A DNA stretch of 64,000 nt from Chaenocephalus aceratus (lineage: Eukaryota; Chordata; Actinopteri; Perciformes; Channichthyidae), in contig CM043791.1 of assembly GCA_023974075.1 (NCBI GenBank), forward strand, positions 21,311,701 to 21,375,700. Direction: 5' to 3'. The position numbers were made by a program, and so were the translations under genes. Position 1 is the first letter of the stretch; each line of letters begins with the position of its first letter. Of the stretch, positions 29,850-42,975 are shown one piece after another. The notes under the pieces were generated by a model. The model saw nothing but the letters and a program-made list of their open reading frames with translations. It was not told where the DNA came from and did not search any database.

Positions 29850-30768
29850 CACTCGCGACATGTACGTTTGTGTCCTGCTTTGTCTTGCAGTGTGCATACA
29901 ACATACACGTAGTCATCTTCTGCTGAGCTGTCTGGAGTGTCTGGTCTCTTTGTCTTTTGCTCAGTTTGTTTCTGCACTTGATGCAATTTGTATTTTGGTC
30001 GGTAATGTTGTTGGTTTTCTGCAGCTTTAGGGGTAGGCTATAATCTTTGTTTTGTGATCTGCAGCATCTTTGGAAATGATTTAATTTTCCACATGCTTTA
30101 CAATCTTTCCCCTTTGCTGGGCAGTTTGCTTGTCCTCCTTCATGAGGAAAATGTCCACCACAGTTGTTGCAGGTTTGTATTCATGCTTCACATTATTATA
30201 TTTATTGAATTGTTTATGACTTTGGAAGCTTTTCTTTTGTACAGCATGCACTGGGAATTCTTTTTGTGATCTTCCTGTCTGCAAATTGTCCTGCAGCTTG
30301 TTTGTCTGACAGTTCTTGAGCTCTGCCTGCATCCAGTAGTTTTTGAAGTGTCATGTCGCTGTCCTTTAGCGCCGCCCTGCGGAACTGCAGCTTAGAATAA
30401 TCTGTGACTTTATTTCCTTATCAGTGTCGGTAAAGTCATATGTTGACGCCAACTGTCTCAGTCGTGTGTGGAAAGCATCCAATGTCTCAGTCATTTTGCC
30501 TGGCTTGTCTGAAAATATAGTTCTCATATTCAGGATTTACTTTGGGGCAGAAATAGGTTTGCAGGCTCGCTATGGCCGTATCATAATCATCAGCGTCTCC
30601 CGTTCCTGGCAGCGTGTCAAATATGTGCAGCAATAGCGCACATTTGTGTGTATCCTCCTTTATGTCTAATGCCACTAGGAAGTTGGTGAATCGTTTAATC
30701 CACCTCGAGTTTACAGAGCTGGGTTCAGTGTGCACATCAAACTGCGGGAAATGTGGGAGATTGGCCAT
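29850..30768 (-). pseudogene. Ty3/gypsy gag with two zinc knuckles
   Basis: The start (ATG at 30,768) encodes a gag N-terminus (beginning MANLPHFPQFDVH). Frames then shift several times. The distal part at about 30,170-30,055 has two CCHC knuckles (Cys-x2-Cys-x4-His-x4-Cys patterns; text CGGHFPHEGGQANC and CKACGKLNHFQRC), which bind the element RNA. The order and spacing fit gag of fish gypsy elements. Frameshifts near 30,480, 30,400 and 30,250 make it non-functional. Confidence 0.7.
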
Positions 30769-30809
30769 GGTGCGTCCCGTGGATGGCTAGCTTGTTAGCC
30801 TTATGTGTT

Positions 30810-31090
30810 AAGGCCCTGACACACCAAGCAGTCACCAGAGGACTCGCCGGCTGTTGCGTCGCCGTGTTCTCCTGCGTCTTGGCCATGTGTCGCACGGGAA
30901 CACACCGCAAAGACTTCAGTGCGTGAGTGGCAATAACTCTCCTTACCAGCAGGCGGCGGTAGTGTGTATTAGTCATTCAAAAGAGGCAACAACCGGAAAA
31001 CAGAGAAGAACAGACCGTGATATAAACAAACAACAAATAGCGTGTGCGTTCCATTTTCACTCTCGTCCATCGAAAACATGTTTCGTGCGG
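30810..31090 (+). repeat. Dispersed repeat, inverted copy of 9,170-9,400
   Basis: TGTTCTCCTGCGTCTTGGCC through AACCGGAAAACAGAGAAGAAC matches, inverted, the interior of the hAT MITE at 8,951-9,747. The left boundary GGCCCTGACACACCAAGC resembles a DNA-transposon end. Confidence 0.6.
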
Positions 31091-31405
31091 CACTGGAGCT
31101 AGATTTGGGTTCTGCCCGCTCTGTATTAATGTCATGTTGACAGGTTATCATCATGTAGGCGTTGATAAAAGCTCATTCTAATGTGTTATGTGTGTATGAA
31201 GGTGCGAAATAAAGTTTTGCATTGACTATCCTGCTATTTGTGTTCTTTTAATCACACAGCGATAAGAAACAATAACAATGTGCCTACATAACTGTCAGTT
31301 GCAGCCCTAGCATTAGTATTGTTTATAGTAACAGCTACAACATTAAAATACTTCTAGGCAGATTGAGGAGGATAATGGGAGAATGAACAGAGAAACATCC
31401 ATCTG

Positions 31406-31540
31406 AATAATAATAACTTTATTTGTATCGCACCTTTCATACAGGGGATTGCAGTTCAAAGTGCTTTACATCAGTAAGAAATAAGATATAAAATCATCGT
31501 AAAACAAGCAGCAAGAGCAAAGCATAAAGTGGGATCAAAT
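31406..31540 (-). mobile_element. L2-type LINE 3' tail
   Basis: AATAATAACTTTATTTGTAT followed by CAAAGTGCTTTACATCAG is the inverted 3' end of an L2 LINE with an ATT-rich tail. It matches the tail layout at 20,200-20,270. It is severely 5'-truncated. Confidence 0.65.
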
Positions 31541-31546
31541 AATGCA

Positions 31547-31570
31547 GATATATATATATATATATATATA
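31547..31570. repeat. (TA)n microsatellite
   Basis: About 12 TA units lie immediately left of the Tc1 end, which is a suitable TA target. Confidence 0.9.
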
Positions 31571-32227
<657 letters not shown>

Positions 32228-32982
32228 CAGGGTTTTCCGTTAGCCGGTAATTACCGGTTTTTAGCTGGTACAATTGATTAAAAACCGGTAAATTCAAAAC
32301 CTGCCGGTCAAAATGTCTGGTAATAATTAGGGAGGCTCCGATCGATCGGCCGCCGGTCATTATCGGCCGATATTCACTCTTAATAGTTTGATCGGTGCTC
32401 TCTATAAAGGCCGATCAGGAGAGCTGGATCTGATCGATATGGACCATAAACGCGAGTGAAGTATAACCGGACGCGAGAGAGAGATCAGATCAGCTGCTGA
32501 GTCTGACCGAGACACGCAGCTCTGTATAATCACCTGAAGCCCCGCCCTCTGTTTAGCGAGCTGCAGGAGCTGCTTGAGAAACTGACGGGCTGTCAGGAGA
32601 GAGAGAGGGGAAAAGAGAGAATCCGTTTCTCCCGTGTTATTATTCAAAGTTAATTTAAACTTTTGAATAATGTACGTTATCTACTACAAGTAGTTTGTTT
32701 GAATGTAATAATTATGTTGTTTGTTTGTTTGTGGAATAATGAATCTGAATTTTTCGATCTGTTACGATTATAAACTGAAGCAATATAAAAATGAGCCCCG
32801 TGAACTGAGTTTTAAACTGAAGCATATCTGCTCATAGTCCGGTAATTACCTGCTAACGGAAACTCTGCTACACAACTCTTATTATTATTATTGAAATATG
32901 ACCGGTAAGTTTCAAATTTGTCCGTAAAATAAATTCTGCCCGGACATTTGACCGGCGAGAAAAAATCCTAGCGGAAACCCTG
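32228..32982. mobile_element. hAT-like MITE (CAGGGTTTTCCG ends)
   Basis: The left end CAGGGTTTTCCGTTAG and inverted right end CAGGGTTTCCGCTAG are near-identical inverted repeats. Sub-terminal CCGGTAATTACCGG motifs recur at both sides. No clear 8-bp duplication is visible, so one flank may have been altered. A second hAT-like block (GGCTCCGATCGATCGGCC, about 32,333-32,430) is embedded. Non-coding. Confidence 0.6.
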
Positions 32983-32983
32983 C

Positions 32984-33372
32984 TGTGCAGGGGAGAATTT
33001 TAGTGTTTTCCTATGTGTCCCTGCCTGTAACTTAGAACAGGGCACAGGTCAAAGGTCCTGCCTTCCTGTGGGGGAGTGTGGCCAATTGCGCAGATGACTT
33101 TAACAGACTTCTTTGTCTCTAAACATGTGTGTGATCGATTAGGATGGAAAGAGCGCGAATATAGGCCACTCCTATATTCTCTGTGTAGATTTGCGCTGTG
33201 TTTCATGTGTAACCTTAGTGTTGGCTTGGGATTTACATGAGGAAGTCGTGTGGAAACCTTGCCAATGCTTCCGGCCGTATACTCTCAATAAATTCCGTGT
33301 GTGTTGATTGTAAAGTGGACTCCAGTCTTCTATTTCTTCCATTCACATTGCTGATCAGAACTTTCCTTCACA
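32984..33372 (+). mobile_element. LTR of an endogenous retroelement (5' copy candidate)
   Basis: The segment begins TGTGCAGG and ends TTCACA, with AATAAA at 33,287-33,292, about 85 bp before the end, as in retroviral-type LTRs. Its last ~105 bp are closely similar to 41,541-41,638. It is followed by AATTGGCTAGTCACGAAACA, which could be the start of an internal region, whereas the second copy is followed by unrelated sequence. Confidence 0.5.
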
Positions 33373-34250
33373 AATTGGCTAGTCACGAAACAGGATACCA
33401 AAAGATCTTCAGAGGCTGGTAAGTAAATTTTCTATTTTGGAGATTTGGCTTGCCAGCATTTGGGATTGACGGTATTATAAATTACCTGAAGTAAAGTGAA
33501 GTTTCTGCATTAGGAGCAATCTGATAGATTTGTATTGAAACAAATCACCGAATTCTAGAGGTCTCAGTGGTCAACCGGTTAAAATTAACAGCAGGCATCG
33601 CCTCCAATCCGCCTGCGGCTGCTACAGGGAGTGTGTGTGTGATTTCACCCCCACCCCCTGCGGAGAGCAGACAGAGAGGGAGAAGCACAGAGTGCCACAT
33701 ATTCTTTTCCTCTCACCATTTTGTAGATTTGGAACTAAACAGAACGGCTATAAGATGGGAAGGGTGGTATGCGGGAAATGTGACATGGAGCTGTGTTTCA
33801 TAACTGATGAGTTGTTACATTTGGCTGTCGTTGGAAGACAGGGTAAATAAAAGACTCTGCTCGCCGGACGGGACGAGCAAAGCACCACTAAATTAGCATA
33901 GTGGTTGTTGATTTGAGAATAAATTAGTTATTGCTCTTCAACAGATTGGAACAGCACATAGTCATTGGTTCCGCGATTATTGCCATTTCTTAACTAAAGA
34001 AAGTAGTTGAACGTGGTCTGGGAATGTCATATATGAATTGCTGAATATGAATAAGAAGGAACTCATAATTAAACAGATATTTCCCTACCCCCTCTGAGAC
34101 TCTCCCTAATTCGGATTAAAACTAGGCTGGAAGAGTTTTTGTCAAGCCGTTGGTTGTTGAGAGTGTTCATGTTTGTTTGTATAATTGTTTCGTGTTTGTT
34201 TGTCTACCCGCCGTCTTGTGCATGCGTTGTAACAACTCATAATGAATCAG
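33373..34250 (+). other. Possible leader/internal remnant of the LTR element
   Basis: No intact frame. The stretch contains splice-donor-like CTGGTAAGTAAA at 33,417, short open pieces and GC-rich text at 33,590-33,680. It may be the leader and decayed start of an internal region, but no gag or pol motif can be named. Confidence 0.25.
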
Positions 34251-34529
34251 TCCACAGCCAGGGTAAAATGAACTAAACTTCAGTTATCTCACCAAAAGTA
34301 AAGGACTTGAGAAAAATAAATAAATAATGTAAAGATGAAAAGCTCAAACAGCTCAATGTTGTATTATTTGTTTCATTTATTCTTAATCTATGTATTATAT
34401 GGTAATAATGAATAACAAAACGTAATGTATTGAACACATTCCGAAACAAAGAAGATAAGACAGAACCAGACTCAGGCATGAGGACTGGCTTATCTATAGC
34501 CAGTTGAGTAGCACTTGAAGTACTTGGCT

Positions 34530-34655
34530 CTATGAAACCTGATGTACTTATATGGTTCTGTTTTCTTCAAGGTTGTGTCTTCCTGGTCGAATGTACTTAT
34601 TGTAAGTCGCTTTGGATAAAAGCGTCAGCTAAATGCAATGTAATGTAATGATACT
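34530..34655 (+). repeat. Fish retroposon tail (CGCTTTGGATAAAAGCGTC)
   Basis: TAAGTCGCTTTGGATAAAAG followed by CGTCAGCTAAATGCAATGTA and short TGTAA repeats is the 3' end of a very common fish retroposon family. Only the tail is present. Confidence 0.6.
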
Positions 34656-35804
34656 CAGACAGTATTTGAAACTTTTTGCGCTGTTGCTGCAAAATGAAAA
34701 CCTTGTTGATTGTCTGTTTCCAACTGGCCACTGGAATCAGATAATTGATATTCGTTGAAGTTCAATTACAGTTTAAATATAGTTTAACATTCTTTATTAA
34801 ACTGTTTCAAATTATTTCTAGTACAATTGGTCTATACAGACATTACTACAATCCTAATAGTTGTCAAATACTGAGCTTATGAACAATAGAGTAAAGGTCG
34901 CTGGTTAAGCCAGGATCAATATACTTGTTGAGGTTTTATTGTGCACATAATAAATGTGTTTAAATGAATTGAGCAATTTTTTTAAAGGAGTATAATGTTG
35001 CAATCTTTTTAAGATAAGTAATTGCAGTTCAAAGATAGATGTTGTTTTCTCCTTCTCTCATTCACGAGCACACAAAATAAATCATAAACATTTCCAAATC
35101 CGAACAGACAGAGAAGTTTTTTTTTTTTTTTCAACTAAACTATTTTGCTCTTCATTTTTTTTAAATGGGATTTTCCGCTACATAACAGAAGACTTAATAC
35201 AGGACTTGTAGGAGCCATTTTATGGGTGTTGTTGGTGTGTCAGTTTATTTAAGTTATATGTATAGTGCAATATTATTTATGAACACTGGGTGGCGGGGTT
35301 TAGCTGCACCGGGTGTATGTAAAGAGGTCATAGGTGACAGGAGAGGAAGGACACAGAAGGAGAGAGCATACCGATTCCACCAGCCCGGCAGATGCTCATC
35401 ACAACAAACTAAAACTGTACAATTAAACCCTGGTATGTAAACGCTGAATAAACCTCATTATAAACCGCAACAAAGGACCGGAAAGTCATCTGTATGTGTC
35501 TGCGTCTGGATCACTCTTCATCCCTTCTGTGAAGTAATGGCAAAAATACATAGGACATAGGAATAGGAAATTGCCATTATAGGACTTAAAGAACGTTTTA
35601 AAGACAAGTCAGGGACAGTTAAAAAATAAATAAAAATGGTGCTATTTCACACATTTTTGGACGGAATCTCCCCCTTCCTCTGCTCCTAAAGTTCTGCACC
35701 CGAGGTTAGACACAGGTGTGACCTCTGGAGGGGAAGAGAATCTGAGCAGACCACAGAGTGACCATTGGGGTTTTTTTATGGCAAAGAGGAACATCTGGCT
35801 ACCC
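34656..35804. other. No gene identified
   Basis: AT-rich sequence with short open frames only and a poly-T tract near 35,120. Nothing recognisable. Confidence 0.35.
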
Positions 35805-35962
<158 letters not shown>

Positions 35963-35969
35963 TAAGTGA

Positions 35970-36695
35970 TTTACAGTTACTAAATCAGCCTACTATCACC
36001 TAAAGAATATATCTAGGATTAAAAGACTAATGTCACAGCAGGATTTGGAAGAACTTGTCCATGCCTTTATCTTCAGTACACTGGACGACTGCAATGGTGT
36101 CTTCACAGGTCTCAAAAAAAAAAAAATTAGATCTATTAGAAAGCTGCAGCTGATTCAGAACGCCGCTGCTCGAGTCCTCACTAACACTAAGAAAGTGGAT
36201 CACATCACTCCTGTTCTGAAGTCTTTACACTGGCTTCTGTGTGTCAAAGAATAGATTTCAAAATACTGCTGCTGGTTTATAAAGCTTTGAATGGTTTAGG
36301 CCCAAAATACATTTCTGACCTCCTGCTAAATTATGAACCATCCAGATCTCTCAGGTCAGCTTTCTGTCCCCAGAGTCAGAACTAAACATGGTAAAGCAGC
36401 GTTCAGTTATTATGCTCCAAATATCTGGAACAAACTCCCAGAAACCTGCAGGTCCGCTGCAACTCTGACTACTTTTAAATCCAGGCTGAAGACTTTTCTC
36501 TTTGTCGCTGCTTTTAATTGAACTATTCATATCTTAGACTGCACTGTAACTTTTATCCATGTATTTTTCCTTTTAATGCTTATTTTATTAGCTTTTTTTT
36601 AATGCTTAATGTCTTTCATTTTTTGTAAAGCACTTTGAATTGCCTTGCGTTGAAAGGTGCTATATTCATAAACCTGCCTTGCCTTGCCTTAATCC
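35970..36695 (+). mobile_element. L2-type LINE 3' fragment
   Basis: Plus-strand frames encode the C-terminal part of an L2 reverse transcriptase: SQQDLEELVHAFIFS, LIQNAAARVLT, HITPVLKSLHW and APNIWNKLP. A one-base break lies near 36,245. A 3' UTR follows with GTAAAGCACTTTGAATTGCC and a tail of CCTTG repeats at 36,672-36,690. It is 5'-truncated and frameshifted. It resembles the C-terminus of the intact element at 20,397-21,929 but is a different subfamily. Confidence 0.8.
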
Positions 36696-36909
36696 ACTTT
36701 GTGTGAGGAGTGGCAGATGGTTTTGGCGGGCAGAACGACTGAAGCAGCAGGTAGTGGTGGCAGAGGTGCCAGGGAGTCACATCTGATGGATGGATGAGGC
36801 ATTTATTTTAATTGTAGCAGTCAGTTTGTGGTTCTGGCAGCACTGTTGAGCATTTTCATAGATGTGTTTTCATGCCTCTGTGCAAGGCTTAGTCTTTCTA
36901 TCTGTATAG

Positions 36910-37440
36910 CCACTGGTGTAACTAAGTTCATAAACTCAACAGGTACTATACTTGGGCACTATTTTGAGATACTTGTACTTAATTTGAGTATTTAAATGTT
37001 TTGTTACTTTATTCTTCTACTTCTACAGTTCAGAGGTACATGGTGTATTTCTACTCCGCTACATGTATTTCATACCTTTTAGTTACTTTACGGATCTGGA
37101 TGAATTATGTGAAATATAATCAAGTGTTAAATCAGACTTTAGTTCCACCTGGAGTAAATCCACCAGCTACCCTGCAGTATACAGAGTCATTCAAACTAGC
37201 TGCACCGTTACCAGCTTTGAGAACACTCTCTTGATCAATCATTATAAAACACATCATATATATTATTCTGAAATGGACCAATCTGCACAACGACTACCTT
37301 TACTGTCGCTATTTCCACTATATTTTGATGAGAATACCTTTATACTTTTACTTGAGTAACATTTTTAATGCAATACTCTTGCTGTAACGTAGTATTCCTA
37401 CACTCTGGTACTTCTACTCAAGAACAAGATCTGAGTACTA
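36910..37440. mobile_element. hAT-like MITE (ACTTGTACTT-type repeat)
   Basis: The interval holds the TGAGATACTTGTACTTAATTTGAG and TTCTACTCCGCTACATGTATTTC motifs (cited in part) of an abundant fish MITE family. The right end (GGTACTTCTACTCAAG) is roughly inverted relative to the left. Exact ends and duplication are unclear. Non-coding. Confidence 0.45.
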
Positions 37441-40400
37441 AAGCTAACGTTAGCCAAAACAAATTTTCAGTTCACTTCACGCTCCGACAGGGAGCTCTGC
37501 TCTGAACACCTGAACGGCCCGTTCTAACAGCTGTTCACCAGCGGTCCAGTCTGTAAGAGTCACTCCGGACCACATAATATGGGAGGAAGAACATCATGCG
37601 GCAATGTTGGCACATAACAGCTCGCGGCTGCAGATTGTCACGTAGTGATCGCTCTCAAATAGGACATCTTTGATAATGGATTCTGGCCTATCAGAATCAA
37701 GATAACGGCGTGGTGTTGTTGCAGGAAATCCCGACGGAGAATAATTTTGCGGTAACACATCTCTATATACATTGATACAACATTACGTGTTGATAGAAAT
37801 CACCACATAATGAAAGAACCCCACGGTTTGATGATTGATAGGTGTGTGGGCCGTCTTCCATTTTCACACACAGGACAGTGGGGGATATCCACCCTTGTCC
37901 ACAATGTAAAGTAATTCACACAGCCTTTTTCCTCTGTGAGGAGCAGCAGGTTCAGCTTCATTTATATATGTCGTGTAGTAATAGATGGATTTATTTTTCA
38001 TCTCAAGGGAGAATGTGTATTTTGTTAGTATTTCAAAAAAAATCCCCCAGGCAGCGCCGCTGCGGGGGTTGGGTTTTCAGCATGTCAATTTTGTCACACA
38101 AATGTGCCTTTTTATTTCATACAGTTCAATTTGGATTGAGACAGGGAAATAATCCAAACCTCATGCGTGGCGTTTCACCGTCAATGTGGCGATATAGCGT
38201 AATGTAATTACATTTCAAATACTGATTTGAGCCCCACCACTGTATGGGTTAGCCCTACCATAGATTACCCAACACAAATACTCGGGAGCCGATAAGTCAA
38301 TTAATTGCTTATCATGACAGGCACACAATAAAACAGTGGAAACAAACATGTGTTGACTTTCATTAGTGAATGAAACTGTGTGCCCTTTATAGTCCGTGTC
38401 CAATATTGTGCATTTATATATATTATATATATATCCTAAATATATGCTAAGGTCCCGCTACTGACACGATAGCAGTCATTTCGTGCGCATATGTGTAATT
38501 AAATCCATTATATCGAAATCTCACTCCAGCCAGGTACCCAGAGTTGGCAACCTTGCCCACACCCCAATAATATTTGTATTGCAGATCTACATGAATCACA
38601 CAAATGACCTATTTTGGATTCAAAAGGTGACAAGTTTGCATCCCTGCTTGTTATCCTTTCATTACAGAGCTGGGAAAATGGTGTATTGATTAGATTCTGA
38701 TCCGTGCAAGTCCTATTTTAACTGACTTTAGTTCTAATATAATGATAATTTGATTTCAACCCATAAGTAATTAGTTAAATTAACTCAACATTTCACATGA
38801 TGGATTAGTGTTCCACATTTTTCCCACTAATTTCTTTTATGATTGAGCCACTGGTAAGAGAGACATTTATGACCTTGTGTTCCTGTTGTTGGTTGTTCCT
38901 CGGACGGCTTCACTAAAAGTCACCCAGCTCTGCCCTACTACAGTCCGGCTGTGTGCAGTCACAGAGATGCTATGGCTGCGCTACATGACATTAATGGTCT
39001 GGTCCGAGAATGGACACCATTTCCTGCTCCCAGAGAAATGACATTCCTCAAACTGAACTCTACAAGCCGTTGATACTGTCTCACATGGGTTTGCTTCCCC
39101 CCCACCGAGCCATGAACTGAAAGCTTTACGTCTGCTCTGAACACTTGGAAGCCTCCCTGTCACACCAGCACCAAACCCTTGGGTCAGTCAGATGAGACTA
39201 ACGGCTTCACTTAGGGCATAAGGGTCAGAAATATGACTCTCGTTACCACGGAGTGGTTTGTTTGTTTTTTTAAGGCTATCCATACTGCTATGCAGAGGAT
39301 GCCTGTAAGATTGGCAAGCTGTGAAAAGCCCCTACCATTTTTAGTATAGGCCTGATGTCAGGGGCCTCTTACTGTCTACTACATATATTTACATTATATA
39401 GACCATGTTTCCACCTGGTGAAACAAGAGGCTGCACGGAGCTTAGGCTAAAAATACAACCATTCTGTTCTGCTCTAACGATTCAATTTATAGATTCTATA
39501 TCAAAATAGTTTGTTTTTATTGTTTCCAATGATAACGTCACCTTAAGTGGAGGAATACAAACCTGTTTTCAAATGTAAGGTTTTGAATTTGTTTGACATT
39601 TCTCAGTAAAGACACCCTCAGACGCCCACTATCATTCATGCTCCTTCAGTGGTAACTCAGATGTTAAGGGGGATGAAGCTTTTCCTCCCAAATCAGAGAT
39701 GCTTTGTTTTTTTTTCAACAAAGGTATGCATTTCCTGCATAATATATGGTTCTCACAATTGTTTTTGTTAGTTGCGCACAGCTGATACTGAGTTTTCTCG
39801 CTTAATAGCTTATAGACGATACCATGTTTAAATAGACTCCTACGTTGTTATTACATTATGTGACATATGTAAGAAAAGGGAGGGGAGAGTCAATTATATT
39901 TGAGTAATTGATCTCATATTGAAACATTCATTTCTCAAACCTATGTTTTATGGAAGAGGAAATGTACGCCTGATAAACTAATCTTTTATCAAACGGTAAA
40001 TGATGAATTAATATAACATTTAGAATCATTGAGAACGGGTTATATCCACAGGGACTAGCTCACATTTAACTTAAAATAACATTTCTCTGCTTTGGACTGA
40101 TGAGTATATGATTCTTGCATGTTAAATGACTAACACAAACCTTACATGTATGCATGTGCATGTGTCAGGAAGGCTCCCACATAATTCTGAGGGGCCTATC
40201 CTATGTTTGTAATTGAATGATAATGTACTAATCCATTACCTTGAGTTGTCTGCACTCAGGAAAACATCTCTATCAAGTGTTAACCCAATAACTAGGACAG
40301 CTCTGAAGGCCAAGGGTCAGAGAGAGAGGGTCACACTCTCTGGCTGCAGAGAGCACCCCCAACCACGGGCAAGGAGGCACGAGGTCTTTCGAGATGAGAG

Positions 40401-41060
40401 GATTCTAATCTTCAACTTTCTGATGGGATGGGATGTTTCTTCATCTTTCTGCTCAGACAACTCTGCAGGACGAGCGATGGCTTCAGAGGCTCCATGTTTC
40501 TTGGAGGGGCAGATTTCTTCCTAAACATCTTCCATCACGGGGCGGGGCATCTGGAGGTGCCACTTGGAATAGGCTCTGCTCTCAAGCAGATAGCAGAAGG
40601 AATGCAGGCAGATGAGCCTCTGTTTCACTGGGAAATCATAAAGTGCTCACTGAATGAGCCACAAAAGCAGAGCAATTGGGGGGGTTTGAAATATGGTGCT
40701 CTGGTGAAGAAGAGTTTTGAGCCAATCAGCACCTCAGTGTTAATCTACAGTATCAGGATGCCTTCACACACCAGACATTCTGTGTCATAAAGAAAGGAGG
40801 AGAACAAGTCAGGACGACATGTTTTTTCTAAGCTCTTGTACAAAGATAACATTTGAATTGAATGATCATATGATTACAGATGTACAATTAATGATTGTTT
40901 TTATATTTCCGATGAACAGATATGTGTTAAATAGTGGTGACAAATATATTTTGTCAGATCAGATTACACTTTCACACTAAACAAAAATAAATTAATTGAT
41001 ATTTTCAAATTTATAAGGTATTGAACAATAAGATATTTCTAATATTATAACAGACAATGT
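37441..41060. other. No identifiable gene or repeat (3.6 kb)
   Basis: I read this on both strands and found only short frames (120 codons or less) with no domain text or convincing splice-site pairs. Composition is ordinary. It may be single-copy intergenic DNA, or the decayed interior between the two related LTR ends. Confidence 0.4.
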
Positions 41061-41081
41061 CCTTAATCATTACCAGGTAAA

Positions 41082-41520
41082 ATGTACAACGAGGAAACCA
41101 GATTACCAGGTTCCCAATCCAGGTGCTACTGCATGCTAAATTTAGATAGAAAAACAAATGTTCTATCCACTCCATTTAAATACTCAGCAGGTGATGTAGA
41201 TTTTTCAAAAAGGGCCTTAATCACTCCTTTTAAACAAACTAAAACTAATTCTGCAACAAGTTTAATGTTAGACTACGCACATGAACGCAATATTAGCGAC
41301 TGTCGGCTGTGAATACAGATTCCAGTTAGCTCTGGTCCAAACTAATTGTTCGGTTAATTCCACAAGTCCAACATGCACAAAACAACCACACATGGCATCT
41401 TTGTTGGTTGAAGCTTTGGTAACAGTTGTGCCCTGGTTTGGCTCCAGAACAGTGGACTCCGTTGAGGTTAAAATACATGATTGTACGCAACCAATACCCC
41501 TAGGCAATCCCCCTACACCG
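41082..41520 (+). other. Two adjoining open frames of unknown identity upstream of an LTR end
   Basis: Frames of 76 codons (41,082-41,312) and 80 codons (41,281-41,523) adjoin and end 20 bases before the LTR-like segment. The second has NCSVNST (two potential glycosylation sites) and several cysteines. That is compatible with, but not proof of, the tail of an envelope-like gene. I do not recognise either. Confidence 0.2.
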
Positions 41521-41540
41521 TGACTGATATCTTGTGAACG

Positions 41541-41638
41541 CTCCGGCCGTGACTCTCAATAAACTCCGGTGTTTGATTTAAGCGGATTCCAGTCTTCCAT
41601 TTCTTTTATCACATTGCTGATCAGAAGTTTCTTTCACA
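41541..41638 (+). mobile_element. LTR 3' end (related to 33,268-33,372)
   Basis: CTCCGGCCGTGACTCTCAAT, AATAAA at 41,558, then CCAGTCTTCCATTTCTT and CACATTGCTGATCAGAA ending TTCACA match the last ~105 bp of the LTR at 33 kb in the same orientation, about 8.3 kb apart. The sequence after the end differs from that after the 33-kb copy. Confidence 0.6.
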
Positions 41639-41767
41639 GCATGTTTTACCCCATAACTCTTCAAATTGACCCAAACATGATTAAACAAGTCCAACATTTG
41701 TAAAGCCTACAGTGGCCTTTATCCTCCACGTATTGTTCTATCCCTCTAGCACAAACTGCCAGATGAC

Positions 41768-41945
41768 AGATCAACTTCGAAAATTATGATGTACATCCGT
41801 ATTTGGAATTGGAATTTGGAATTCTCTTAGCAAACCAGTGGTGGATGTACCTATTTACATTAAAGAACTGTACGTTTATAAGGCACATTACGAGAATATT
41901 TTCCATTTGTATTGTAACTTTCAATATGGATTTGTAGTTTATAAT
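41768..41945 (+). repeat. Dispersed repeats shared with 16,317-16,370 (inverted) and 7,085-7,176 (direct)
   Basis: Left part (AGATCAACTTCGAAAATTAT and following) is an inverted copy of 16,317-16,370. Right part (from TTACATTAAAGAACTGTACG) matches the sequence right of the piggyBac-like MITE at 7,083, here without the MITE. Confidence 0.6.
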
Positions 41946-42225
41946 CCAATTAATTTATCTGTCATGCAAGTTACTATTACTATTGTTCCCTTTTCGACTT
42001 AATAAAATAGAATAATAATACAATTTGGCAGCTCTGCAGTACTAACTTAAACCGTGGAGCAGTCGAGCATAACATAGGAATGCTCAAATAAAGTACCTCA
42101 CAATTGTATACTTAAACAAATGCACTTCCATCCCACCTCTGCTTAACACACATCTCATAAAATACAAAAACCTTGCAAAGGCGAATGTTACCCAACCAAC
42201 CTATTTGTTCTGGCACACTTTAAAG

Positions 42226-42228
<3 letters not shown>

Positions 42229-42273
<45 letters not shown>

Positions 42274-42284
42274 TGTGTGTGTGT

Positions 42285-42331
<47 letters not shown>

Positions 42332-42430
42332 TGTGTGTGTGTGGTGTGTGTGTGTGGTGTGTGGGTGTGTGTGGTGTGTGTGTGTTGTGTGTTGTGGTGT
42401 GGTGTGTGTGTGTGTGTGGGTGTGTGTGTG
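42229..42430. repeat. (TG)n microsatellite, ~100 units, interrupted
   Basis: TG tract with regular GG, TT and GGG interruptions towards its right end. Cys/Val-rich frames across it are artefacts. Confidence 0.97.
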
Positions 42431-42975
42431 GGAGGGGGCTACTTATAGGAACCTTACTTTTTTTCTTGGTTGTCAAATATTGTTCCCCATTTCCAAAAAT
42501 CTTTTTTTAGGAAGGTTTAATATTATGGGAGTCTACTGTATTTTGTTGTTCGGCTCTACCCCCTGCCATCCATTATTACCACACCCCCCTGTCTCTTTCC
42601 TTACCTTTTCTACGCTTTTTTGCCCTTATTTCCCTATCCGCCCCCTTTGCTTATTCTGCTGTTCATCTCCAACCAACCCCCACCCCTTTAGCTGCGTTGT
42701 CACTACCTAGTCTTGGTCCACTTTTCCTCTTCTGTGCATATCATCCTCTCTGCTCCCCTAGTTCCTCATTTTGTCTGTGATTGCCCAAAAGCTGTGGCCC
42801 TACCCCCGACGTTTCTCTCAGGAGGCGTCCTTTGAGGGGGAGGGTCTGTTGTTTCTGCATGGGTTTTTTTTGGTTGTTTGTGTTTTTTCCTGTCGTTTGC
42901 TCTTTTGACCCCCACTCCTCCTCCTTCTCTGCAGGGCTGGTTTGTGCTGGTATTCTTCTGGCTGCAGATGAGACC
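42431..42975. other. Pyrimidine-rich sequence, no gene identified
   Basis: C/T-rich on the plus strand with no recognisable motif or repeat. Confidence 0.35.

Larger units (their letters stand above)
26870..30780 (-). mobile_element. Ty3/gypsy-type retrotransposon, degraded, no LTRs seen
   Basis: On the minus strand, in order from 30,770 down to 26,870, come a gag start, two CCHC zinc knuckles, a protease, a reverse transcriptase and the beginning of RNase H. Several frameshifts and at least one stop interrupt it. It is split by a 1.43-kb LTR-like insertion (28,407-29,834) just upstream of the protease motif. Neither flanking LTR nor integrase is present, so the copy is truncated at both ends. 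Confidence 0.75.

Noticed and set aside
40213..40790. 103- and 120-codon plus-strand frames
   Set aside because: They overlap in different frames, contain no recognisable motif and lack supporting splice or conservation evidence.
42201..42710. Cys/Val-rich frames up to 160 codons
   Set aside because: Translation of the TG microsatellite and adjoining pyrimidine-rich DNA.
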